From positions 1 through 63,709 of the forward strand of contig JAHCAW010000020.1 of assembly GCA_019634695.1 (NCBI GenBank): a stretch of 63,709 nt of DNA, written 5' to 3'. The notes beneath the pieces were generated by a model. It made no database searches. It was not told the DNA's origin and saw nothing but the letters and a program-made list of their open reading frames with translations. Positions 16,462 to 24,700 of the stretch are shown here, piece by piece; the stretch's first letter is position 1; every line of letters starts with the position of its first letter. This DNA is from Candidatus Sumerlaeia bacterium (GTDB lineage: Bacteria; Sumerlaeota; Sumerlaeia; SLMS01; JAHLLQ01). A program made the position numbers and the translations under genes.

Positions 16462-18233
16462 CACTCGGCGCCCTCGCCGCCGGTGGCAGGGGGATAGGTC
16501 TCGATCGTGCCGTGCGCCCCAAGGCGCGCGCGGAAGTGAATCAACTGCCGCACCAGTTTCTCCGGATCGCCGGCCGCGTTGCGCACGCTGACGCACAGGC
16601 CGCCCTTCTCCACCATGTCGGCCGTCGCTTCGTCGGGAACGACGATGATCGCGTCGCGGAAAGTCGTGGCGAACAGGTCGTCGCCCAAATGTCGCCGCAC
16701 GACCTCGACGACTCCGGGCGAGCCGAAGTGCACGACGTCGAGGCCGCCGCGCGTGCGCAGTTCCACGAGCTTCTCGATGCCGGCGTCGAGCGGCGCCAGG
16801 TCCGCCACGACGAGACTGAAGATCTGCGCGCCGGCCTCCTCGAGGTCGTCCACGCTCTCGAACCAATCGTCCTCGCGCTCGAGCACCACGACGCGACTGC
16901 CGCGCACGGCGCGACCGAACTGGCGCTCGAACGTCGAGCCGCGCATCCGCACGCCCACGCACTCGGCGTCCAAGCCATGCACGCGCATCGCCTCGGCGCC
17001 CTCGGTGGTCACGGTCAGGATGCGCTTGCCCGCCAGCAACCGCCGGCCCTCGAGACCGCACCGCTCAAGCCCGCGGAAGAAGGGCTCCACGAGCGTCGGC
17101 GAGGTCACCACCACATGCGTCGCCGCGGCCAACTCCTCCAGCAGCGTCTCCTGCTCCTCGTCGGTCTGGACGATCGGCGCGGGCCAGGCGCAGGGGATCA
17201 GCAGCGGTTGCGCGCCGGCCTCGACCAGTGCCTCCGCCACGCCCTCCAGCCGCCCTTCGCCCTGCGCGAACCCGATCCGCCATCCGAACAGCGGCAGGTT
17301 CTCGAACGTGTTGAGCGTCTCGCGCAGGCGCACCACCTCACCGACGATGATCGTGCCGGGACTGCCGAGCCCCACCGCTGCCACCGCCTCCGGGAAGCGC
17401 GCCACCGTCGAGACCACCGTGCGCTGCATGGGCATCGAGCCCCACTGCACGACGGCGACCGGTTGGTCCGCCGGGCGACCACCCTTCAGCAGCCCGTCGC
17501 GAATCTGCTCCAGCCGCCCCATTCCCATCAGGATCACGAGCGTGTCGGCCGCGGCGCAGACGGCCGACCAGTCCACCGACAGCGACCCGGCATCGTAGTC
17601 GCCATCGGCGGCCTCGGGCTCGACGACGCCGCCGGCTGCGGCGATTTCGACCTCAGGGCCGGAGCTGCGCGCCGGCACGCGGAGCTCCGCCGGCTCGTCG
17701 GCCCGTCGCCGATGGTGCCGTACGACAATGCGGCCGCGCGGGGCTTCCTCCGCCGGCGGGGGCTCGGCGGCCTCGGCAGCGACGCGCTCGCGCAGCCGCC
17801 CGTGCAGGATCAGCACCGACCCCGCCACGTCGCGAAACAGCACCGGGATGCCCGCGCTTGCCGGCGCGGCGATGGCCGACGACACCCCGGGCACCACTTC
17901 AAAATCCACACCCGCGGCCCGACAGGCCTGCGCCTCCTCGCCCCCGCGGCCGAACACGTACGGGTCGCCGCCCTTCAGGCGCACCACGCGCTTGCCCGCC
18001 CGCGCCAGCCGCACCAGCGTCGCGTTGATCTCCTCCTGCGCCATCGCCTGCGCCCCGGCGCGCTTGCCCACGAAGATCTTCTCGCACTCCTCCCCCGCCC
18101 AATGCAGCAACTGCGTGCCGATCAGCGCGTCGTAGAGCAACGCGTCGGCCCGCTCGATCAACTCCTTGCCACGCAGCGTCAGCAGCCGGGGATCACCCGG
18201 GCCCGCGCCCACCAGATACACCTTGCCGCCCAT
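16461..18233 (-). CDS. cobA-hemD: Uroporphyrinogen-III C-methyltransferase / uroporphyrinogen-III synthase fusion
   Basis: A 590-aa fusion. The N-terminal SUMT domain shows VYLVGAGPGDPRLLTLRG (1-22), KGGDPYVFGRGGEE (88-100) and the VVPGVSSAIAAPASAGIPV block (113-131). It methylates uroporphyrinogen III to precorrin-2 for sirohaem or cobalamin. The C-terminal half (about 305-590) is a HemD-type synthase. The SUMT core is interrupted at about 147-218 by roughly 60 extra Ala/Glu/Pro/Arg-rich residues, where relatives have a short loop before the DW...TLV segment. A DNA hairpin lies in this insert. No precorrin-2 dehydrogenase or other tetrapyrrole gene is adjacent. Confidence 0.9.
   Translation of the reverse strand: MGGKVYLVGAGPGDPRLLTLRGKELIERADALLYDALIGTQLLHWAGEECEKIFVGKRAGAQAMAQEEINATLVRLARAGKRVVRLKGGDPYVFGRGGEEAQACRAAGVDFEVVPGVSSAIAAPASAGIPVLFRDVAGSVLILHGRLRERVAAEAAEPPPAEEAPRGRIVVRHHRRRADEPAELRVPARSSGPEVEIAAAGGVVEPEAADGDYDAGSLSVDWSAVCAAADTLVILMGMGRLEQIRDGLLKGGRPADQPVAVVQWGSMPMQRTVVSTVARFPEAVAAVGLGSPGTIIVGEVVRLRETLNTFENLPLFGWRIGFAQGEGRLEGVAEALVEAGAQPLLIPCAWPAPIVQTDEEQETLLEELAAATHVVVTSPTLVEPFFRGLERCGLEGRRLLAGKRILTVTTEGAEAMRVHGLDAECVGVRMRGSTFERQFGRAVRGSRVVVLEREDDWFESVDDLEEAGAQIFSLVVADLAPLDAGIEKLVELRTRGGLDVVHFGSPGVVEVVRRHLGDDLFATTFRDAIIVVPDEATADMVEKGGLCVSVRNAAGDPEKLVRQLIHFRARLGAHGTIETYPPATGGEGAE
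17661..17688. repeat. Palindrome inside the cobA-hemD insert
   Basis: An imperfect 11-bp hairpin: GGAGCTGCGCG (17661-17671) pairs with CGCGGAGCTCC (17678-17688) with one mismatch and a six-base loop. It lies in frame in the part of cobA-hemD that has no counterpart in other SUMT proteins, and codes for an Arg/Ala/Pro-rich segment. GC-rich sequence gives chance hairpins, so origin from a mobile palindrome is only a possibility. Confidence 0.4.
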
Positions 18234-18467
18234 CGTCGCGACTCCGCACCGGTCTGGCCCTCACCTGCCACACGCCCCCGCAGGCGACAAGCGACAGTTT
18301 TTGCCCCAATACGGGCACCGTTTCCCCCGGCACCTTCGCGGTCAGGGTTCGCCTGCCCGCCTCACAAGACATCAAGACCCTGGATGGGACCCATGCGTCC
18401 TGTCGAACCTTCGCCGGCCGGCCCCGTATCGTCCGGCCTTAAGCCCTTATCCCTCCGCACTCAGCTC

Positions 18468-19559
18468 TCATCCCTCCGCTTTCCCAAACTCCACAACTCC
18501 CTTCGCGTTGCGTCCGGCCAGCATGTCCTCGAACGCCCGTCCCACGTCCTCGAGCCGATAGGTTCGCGTCACCATCTCGTCGAGCTTGAGCTGCCCGCGG
18601 CGATAGAAGTCGAGCAGGCGCGGGAAGTCGCGCTGCGGGCGGCACATGCCGTAGAGCGGATTGAGGTACGTCTTGTTCCACTCGAACAGTTCCATGTCGA
18701 AGGGGATGGGCTGCTCGATGCCCGACACCTGCACGGCCATGCCCGCGTTGCGCACCATGGCCAGCGGCGCGGCGCCCAGTTCGGGAATCGCGGTGGACTC
18801 GAAGCAGTAGTCCGCTCCGCGGCCACCGGTCATCTGGCGCACCTGGTCCGCCGCGCGCAGCAGGCCCGCGTCCTCGCGGTCCGCCAGCACCACGTCCGTC
18901 GCCCCGAACTGGCGCGCCAGCTCCAGCCGCTGCGGATTCACGTCCACCGCGATGATCATCCCCGCGTTGGCAATGCGCGCCCCCTGGATGCAGTTCAGTC
19001 CCACGCCGCCCGTGCCCAGCACCACCACCGACGCGCCCGGCTCCACCCGCGCCGCGTTCAGCACCGAGCCCACGCCCGTCATCACGCCGCAGCCCAGGAT
19101 GCACGCCGACGCGAACGGAATCTCCACGTCGATGCGCACCACCGCCTCGCGCCGCACGACGGCCAACTCCGACAGCGTCCCCAGGCCGAACGCCCGCCCG
19201 ATCGGCTCGCCGCGAAACAACGTCCGGTCCGTCGGCACCGTGGGCTTGCTCTCGCAGATGCTCTCGTTGCCGCGCACGCACTGGAAGCACTGCCCACACG
19301 GAATCGCCCAGTTCAGCAGCACGCGGTCGCCCGGCGCCACGTGCACGACGCCGGCACCGACCTCGCGCACCACACCAGCGCCCTCGTGCCCCATCGCCCA
19401 ATGCTTGCGCTGGCGCGTGACGATGTCCCAGTCCGTGTGGCAGATGCCCGAGGCGCGCATCTCGACGAGCACCTCGCCCGGGCCCGGCGCGCCCACCTCC
19501 GTCTGCTCCACCACGAACCGCCCCTGCGCGTCCGTCACGGCCGTCCATGAAGTCGCCAT
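18468..19559 (-). CDS. Zinc-dependent alcohol dehydrogenase (class III-like MDR)
   Basis: A 363-aa medium-chain dehydrogenase. Catalytic zinc ligands are Cys40 (GICHTD) and His58 (MGHEGAG), plus a Cys in LGCGV. The structural zinc site is CGQCFQCVRGNESIC. The NAD-binding loop is GTGGVGLN. Length and motif order match class III/zinc alcohol dehydrogenases, which oxidise alcohols or S-hydroxymethyl thiol adducts; the substrate cannot be told from sequence. An AAGGAG site precedes the ATG. It is followed at a short gap by anmK's end but is probably functionally separate. Confidence 0.92.
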   Translation of the reverse strand: MATSWTAVTDAQGRFVVEQTEVGAPGPGEVLVEMRASGICHTDWDIVTRQRKHWAMGHEGAGVVREVGAGVVHVAPGDRVLLNWAIPCGQCFQCVRGNESICESKPTVPTDRTLFRGEPIGRAFGLGTLSELAVVRREAVVRIDVEIPFASACILGCGVMTGVGSVLNAARVEPGASVVVLGTGGVGLNCIQGARIANAGMIIAVDVNPQRLELARQFGATDVVLADREDAGLLRAADQVRQMTGGRGADYCFESTAIPELGAAPLAMVRNAGMAVQVSGIEQPIPFDMELFEWNKTYLNPLYGMCRPQRDFPRLLDFYRRGQLKLDEMVTRTYRLEDVGRAFEDMLAGRNAKGVVEFGKAEG

Positions 19560-19577
19560 CGTGCTCTCCTTGTCGCG

Positions 19578-20744
19578 TCAGGGAAGCGACAGCTTCCCGA
19601 GAATCGCGGGGCGTCGCGCCCCTGTCGCCCGCGGCACGTTGCCCGGCGCTCCATGCAGCGTCTCGTTTCCGATCACCGCGAAGGCGATCGCCTCCTTGGC
19701 GTCCGGATCGACACCGTACTCCGCCGTCGTGACGACGCGCGTTTCGGGCAGGCGTCCGCGGATCATCCGCATCAGCGTCGGATTGTGCACGCCGCCCCCG
19801 GAGAGGATCAGTTCGTCGACCGGGCCGCCGAAGCGCCGAATCTGGTCGGACATCGTCGCAGCCGTCAGCGCGGTCGCAACGGCGACGGCGTTCTCCGGCC
19901 GCTCGCCCGACTCGGCCCAGATCAGCTTGGCCATGTCGATGTCGAACAGCTCGCGGCCGGTGGTCTTCGGCGGCGGCAGTTCGATGTAGGCACTGCTCAT
20001 CAGCCTGGCGAGCAAAGCCGGGTTCACCTCGCCGCGTGCGCCCATCTCTCCATCCTTGTCGAACGGGTGCGGCGAGTGGGCCAGGCGCACCAACAGGTCG
20101 ATCAGCGCATTGCCGGGGCCGGTGTCGAACGCCATCCCGTCGTTCTGCTCCGTGCCGAGAAACGTCACGTTGGCGATGCCGCCGATGTTGCCCACCACGC
20201 GCCGGACGCCGGGCTTGCGGAAGACCAGCTCGTCGAACAGCGGCACCAGCGGCGCGCCGCCGCCGCCGGCCGCCATGTCCGCCGTGCGAAAGTCGGTGAT
20301 CGTCAGAATGCCGGTGTGCTGCGCGATGAGGGCTCCCTCGCCCACCTGCAACGTGGACGGCATGAACGGGGCATCGCGCGCCGGCCGCTCGCCGCGCGGA
20401 ATGTGGTAGAGCGTCTGGCCGTGCGAGGCCACGAACGCGACCGATTCGATCGGCACGCCGCCCGACTGCGCCACCTCGAGCGCCGCCTCGGCCAGCAGGC
20501 CGCCAAGCTCGAAGTTGAGCGAGCACGCCTCGGCGACGCTGCCCCGATAGGCCGCAACGATCCGGTCGCGAATCTCGTCGGGGTACGGATTGCTGTGGAA
20601 GGCAAGGGTCTCGACGCGCGTCTCAGACCCGTGCCCGTGCAACCGCACCAGCACGGCATCGATGCCGTCGGCCGAGGTGCCCGACATCAGGCCGATCGCC
20701 AGACGTTCGGGCGGTTCGATCAGGCGACGCAGTCGTTCCCACAT
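19578..20744 (-). CDS. anmK: Anhydro-N-acetylmuramic acid kinase
   Basis: A 388-aa ATP-dependent kinase that opens and phosphorylates 1,6-anhydroMurNAc to MurNAc-6-phosphate in peptidoglycan recycling. It has the family opening GLMSGTSADGIDAVL, the sugar-binding segments ASHGQTLYHIPRG and DFRTADMAAGG, NIGGIANVT, DTGPGNALID, and ELILSGGGVHNPTLM near the C-terminus. The ATG at 20744 follows GGGAG, which lies inside a perfect hairpin (20747-20781). It complements the MurNAc-releasing NamZ encoded at 45.8 kb. Confidence 0.95.
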   Translation of the reverse strand: MWERLRRLIEPPERLAIGLMSGTSADGIDAVLVRLHGHGSETRVETLAFHSNPYPDEIRDRIVAAYRGSVAEACSLNFELGGLLAEAALEVAQSGGVPIESVAFVASHGQTLYHIPRGERPARDAPFMPSTLQVGEGALIAQHTGILTITDFRTADMAAGGGGAPLVPLFDELVFRKPGVRRVVGNIGGIANVTFLGTEQNDGMAFDTGPGNALIDLLVRLAHSPHPFDKDGEMGARGEVNPALLARLMSSAYIELPPPKTTGRELFDIDMAKLIWAESGERPENAVAVATALTAATMSDQIRRFGGPVDELILSGGGVHNPTLMRMIRGRLPETRVVTTAEYGVDPDAKEAIAFAVIGNETLHGAPGNVPRATGARRPAILGKLSLP

Positions 20745-20746
20745 GA

Positions 20747-20781
20747 GACACTCCCGCCGGGCGAGCCCCGGCGGGAGTGTC
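20747..20781 (-). promoter_or_regulatory. Perfect 15-bp hairpin covering the anmK ribosome site
   Basis: GACACTCCCGCCGGG (20747-20761) and CCCGGCGGGAGTGTC (20767-20781) are perfect inverted repeats around a five-base loop. In the minus-strand mRNA the second arm ends two bases before the anmK ATG and contains its GGGAG ribosome site. It could hide the start, act as an intergenic terminator or be a mobile palindrome. Confidence 0.6.
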
Positions 20782-20821
20782 ATGAACGGGTCGAGTCGTG
20801 CGGCGCGAGGCGAAAAGCGTC

Positions 20822-21325
20822 CTACAAGAGCCCGCCCTGCCGCAGATGGTGACGCCGCCAGGCATCGTAGTGCCGGACAAACCAGTCGCGGACCAGCGCC
20901 GCCTCGGGGTTGCGGGGGCTGCGCTCGGCCCAGATGTCGCGCCCGGCCTTTTCCGCCTCGATCCAGCCATGCGTCCGGGCGTGCTCCAGAAGATCCGGGG
21001 CCTTGTGATACGGAATGTCGAGACGCCGTCCCACCAGCCGGCACAGGCGACGATACGCGAGGAAGTCGCGAATGAAGAGTGCGAACTGGTCCAGCAAGGA
21101 ATACGAGGGGGGCGGCAGGGCCCGCCTCGATTCGGGAGCGACGTCGGTTTCGTGGACTCCGGCCAGAGCCTGTCCCATGAGGAAGAGCATCGGGCCGGCG
21201 CAGCCGTGCGGTCCCATCGCGCCCGCCCCCAGCACTCCCAGCAGAATGAACTCCTGCGGGGTCGGCTGCGGACGCGTGGCACCGCCGCGGCGGTTTCGTT
21301 CGACCATGTGGTCTTTTCGGATCAT
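20822..21325 (-). CDS. Hypothetical protein
   Basis: A 167-aa protein I do not recognise. The ATG at 21325 follows AAGGAG at nine bases, good evidence for translation. There is one hydrophobic stretch at about 27-52 (FILLGVLGAGAMG ... MLFLMGQAL), then a charged helical half rich in Arg, Trp and His ending in WFVRHYDAWRRHHLRQGGLL. It lies upstream of anmK in the same direction. Confidence 0.6.
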   Translation of the reverse strand: MIRKDHMVERNRRGGATRPQPTPQEFILLGVLGAGAMGPHGCAGPMLFLMGQALAGVHETDVAPESRRALPPPSYSLLDQFALFIRDFLAYRRLCRLVGRRLDIPYHKAPDLLEHARTHGWIEAEKAGRDIWAERSPRNPEAALVRDWFVRHYDAWRRHHLRQGGLL

Positions 21326-21789
21326 GCGGTGTTTCTCCTTGGAGGAGTCTCACGTGCACTACGGCACTGGTGGTGGAACAACGCCCATGCCAGTGTCCCG
21401 TGAGGATTGCGTGTGCGATGTGCGCGCACCGTGGCGCCCGGGCGCTTCCACGGCGCACGGGACCTCGACGTGTCCGCGTGCGACGCCTGCAAGTTGCGTG
21501 GCCTGAGGGACTCGCCGACTTTGCATGCCCGCGAGCCTGTCATGGCGACCGAAACCGTAAAGCTCTTTAGCCCCACGGAGGCCGAGACCTGCGATCACCG
21601 TGCCCGCGGCGGGATAGCGGATCGCACCGTGCGTCGCGCGAATGGCTCGGATGGTTCGGACTGGTCCGGGCCGGCGCGATTGCCCCCCGGAGGAACCGCT
21701 TGCCCGGCGCGGGCAGGGGTGCCTAACCCTTGACGCCCGAATGGCGCAGCATGAGCGCGCCGGACCACCCCCAACCGAAGGAAACCCCC
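21326..21789. other. 464-bp gap before leuS without a recognised gene
   Basis: This divergent region separates the hypothetical gene (minus) from leuS (plus). It holds a small hairpin TGCCCG-GCG-CGGGCA (21701-21715) and a TTGACG hexamer at 21730 without a matching -10. I see no T-box, tRNA or leader peptide. Confidence 0.5.
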
Positions 21790-24700
21790 ATGACCGAGCG
21801 CATCTACGATCCCGTACAGGTCGAGAACAGATGGCAACGGTTCTGGCGGGAGCACCGCACGAACGAGATCGATCTCGCCGCGGCCAAGAACCCCTACTAC
21901 GTTCTGATGATGTTCCCCTACCCGAGCGCGGAGGGGCTGCACGTGGGCAACGTCTACGCCTTCACCGGCGCCGACATCCAGGGGCGCTATCGCCGCCTGC
22001 GCGGCCACGACGTCTTCGAGCCCATCGGCTTCGATGCCTTCGGCATCCACAGCGAGAACTTCGCCATGAAGATCAACCGCCACCCGCGCGAGTTGATCCC
22101 CTCCAACATCCGCAACTTCACGCGCCAGCTCGAAATGATGGGCTTCATGTTCGACTGGCGGCGCACCGTCGATACCACGACGCCCGAGTACTACAAGTGG
22201 ACGCAGTGGGTCTTCCTGCAACTCTACAAGGCCGGGCTGGCCTATCGCGACGAGAAGGAGGTCAACTTCTGCCCCGCCTGCGGCACCGTCATCGCCGACG
22301 AACAGGTCAACCCCGACGGCACGTGCGAGCGCCATGGCGACACCGCTGTCGAGCGCCGCCGGATGCCGTGCTGGTTCTTCCGCATCACCGAGTTCGCCGA
22401 CCGCCTGGTCGACAACCACGCCTGGCTCGACTGGTCCGACACGACGAAGATTGCCCAGCTCAACTGGATCGGCCGCAGCGAGGGCGCCGAGGTGGACTTC
22501 CGCGTTGCCGGCTCCGACCAAACCATCCGCGTCTTCACGACGCGCCCGGACACCCTGTTCGGCGCCACCTTCATGGTGCTCAGCCCGGAGCACCCCTTGG
22601 TGGACACCATCGCGGCCCCGGACAAGAAGGCCGCCATCGCGGCGTATCGGGCAGGGGCCGCGGGAGCACTTAACTGTGGCTCGGGCGTCCCGCCCGAGTC
22701 CAGTCAGCCCCAGCCATCGCAGCAGGCCCCGGCTACTCCGCCAAACCACGCGGAAGCCCTCGACGCAGAGTTGGTGGCGGATGCTCTCGGAGCATCCTTG
22801 GGAGTCCACGAGGATGTCGAGAAGCGCATCGGTGCCTTCCTCCCCCACTGGACCCAGGGCAGCGCGATCTACTCGGTCACGTTTCGTCTCGCGGATTCCA
22901 TCCCTGCCGACGCCCTGCGCCTGTATGTTGCTGAACGTGAAGACATTCTGAAGACTGCACAGGCCTCGAAACGGCCTCTTTCGCAAGACGAGCAGCGCCG
23001 ACTCGCCGTCCTCTACTCGACGAAGATCGAAGCGGCGCTCGACCGCGGTGCGGGCGAATGTCTCCTCAAGGACGATGAGGTCGCCGGCGTTGTCGCCGAT
23101 GCACTTCGCCACTTTGACGGGGAACGGTACCGACTGCTCGCATGGTGCGTCATGCCCAACCATGTGCACGTCATCTTCGAGCCCTCCGCCGGCAACGACC
23201 TTGCTGCTATCCTGCATTCATGGAAGTCTTTCACGGCTCACCGCATCAACAGGCTGCTCGGCCGAGAGGGATCCGTCTGGCAGGCCGAGTACTTCGATCA
23301 TATCGTACGAAACGAGACGGCGCTACTCCGAGCGGCTGCGTACGTGTGGAGCAACCCCGACAAGGCACGCCTGAAGGATTGGAAGTGGCGCTGGACGACT
23401 GGGCCCGCGGAACTCGGGCGAGACGCCCGAGCCACAGTTAACGGCGCACCGGCCGGCAAGCAGAAGACCGGCGTCGATATCGGAGCGCGTGCCGTCAATC
23501 CGGTGACCGGTCAGGAGATTCCGATCTTCATCGCCGACTATGTGCTGATGGGCTATGGCACCGGCGCCATCATGGCCGTGCCCAGCGGCGATCATCGCGA
23601 CTTCGAGTTCGCGCAACGCTTTGGCCTGCGCGTGCAATCCATCATCTCGCCGGACGTGCGACAGGTCGCCCGCGAGGACTACTCGGGCATCGAGTTCATC
23701 GACGGCAAGGTGGACAGCGACGCCGAACGCGAGCGCCTGCGCCTGGCGGTCGAGGCCGGCGAGGCCGCATGGTCCGGCCCGGGAACGCTGATCAACTCCG
23801 CCAACAGCGAGATCAGCCTCAACGGCCTGCCGAAGGACGAGGCCATCGCCGCCATCACGCGCTGGCTCGAGGCCAAGGGGCTCGGGCACGCCAAGCGCCA
23901 GTATCGCCTGCGCGACTGGGGTATCAGCCGCCAGCGCTACTGGGGCCCTCCGATCCCGATCGTCTACGACGAGGCCGGCAACGCGCACCCCGTGCCCGAG
24001 GACCAACTGCCCGTCCTGCTGCCCGACACCGACGACTTCCGGCCGAAGGGCGACGGACGCGGGCCGCTTGCCAGCATCCCCGAATGGGTGAATGTCGAAA
24101 TCGACGGCAAGCGCTATCGCCGCGAGACCGACGTCATGGACAACTTCCTCGACTCGGCGTGGTACTACCTGCGCTACATTTCGTCGGACGACGACGCGCG
24201 CGCCTACGATCCCGCGCTAATCGACAAGTGGCTCCCCGTGGACATCTACATCGGCGGCAACGAGCACGCCGTCCTGCACCTGCTCTACACGCGATTCGTG
24301 TGCATGGCGCTCGAGAAGGCCGGCGCTCTGGCGATGGGCCAGCGCCCCGAGATGCGCGACGGCGCCGAACCCTTTCGCAAGTTCCGCGCGCACGGCCTCC
24401 TCATCAAGGACGGCTCCAAGATGTCCAAGAGCAAGGGCAACATCGTCAACCCCGACGAGTTCGTCGCCCAGTACGGCGGCGACACCCTGCGCACCTACCT
24501 GATGTTCCTCGGGCCGTACACGCACGGCGGCGATTTCCGCGACAAGGACATCATGGGCGTCCGCCGCTTCTTCAACCGCGTTTACGACTGGTACTTCGGC
24601 GAGCAGCAAATTGTCGAGGACGCGCAGTTGCCCAAGGAACTGCGGGTCAAGCTGCACCAGTCGATCCGCAAGTGCGGCGCCGACATCGAGGCGCTGAGCT

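Larger units (their letters stand above)
22670..23441 (+). mobile_element. REP-associated tyrosine transposase element nested in frame in leuS
   Basis: About 772 bp bounded by 30-bp inverted repeats with one mismatch. It codes, in the leuS frame, for a RAYT-type Y1 transposase: LPHWTQGSAIYSVTFRLADS, an insertion helix region, then YRLLAWCVMPNHVHVIFEP with the metal-binding HVH at leuS residues 458-460. These are followed by HSWKSFTAHRINRLLGREG, WQAEYFDHIVRNE, and the helix AAAYVWSNPDKARL carrying the presumed nucleophile Tyr518. No residue of the catalytic set appears lost. No separate stop exists, and there is no strong internal ribosome site; a TTG/GTG pair at 22771-22776 is the only plausible early internal start. 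A further 7-bp hairpin GGATGCT/AGCATCC sits at 22779-22797. Confidence 0.9.

Noticed and set aside
16512..19550. Long plus-strand frame of about 1000 codons
   Set aside because: Antisense to cobA-hemD and the alcohol dehydrogenase, which are certain. No motif.
21326..21789. T-box or tRNA before leuS
   Set aside because: No T-box sequence, anticodon-like loop or GTTCGA arm was found.
22670..23441. Intein in leuS
   Set aside because: No splicing-junction Cys/Ser or His-Asn motifs; the insert is clearly a HUH/Y1 transposase with DNA inverted repeats.
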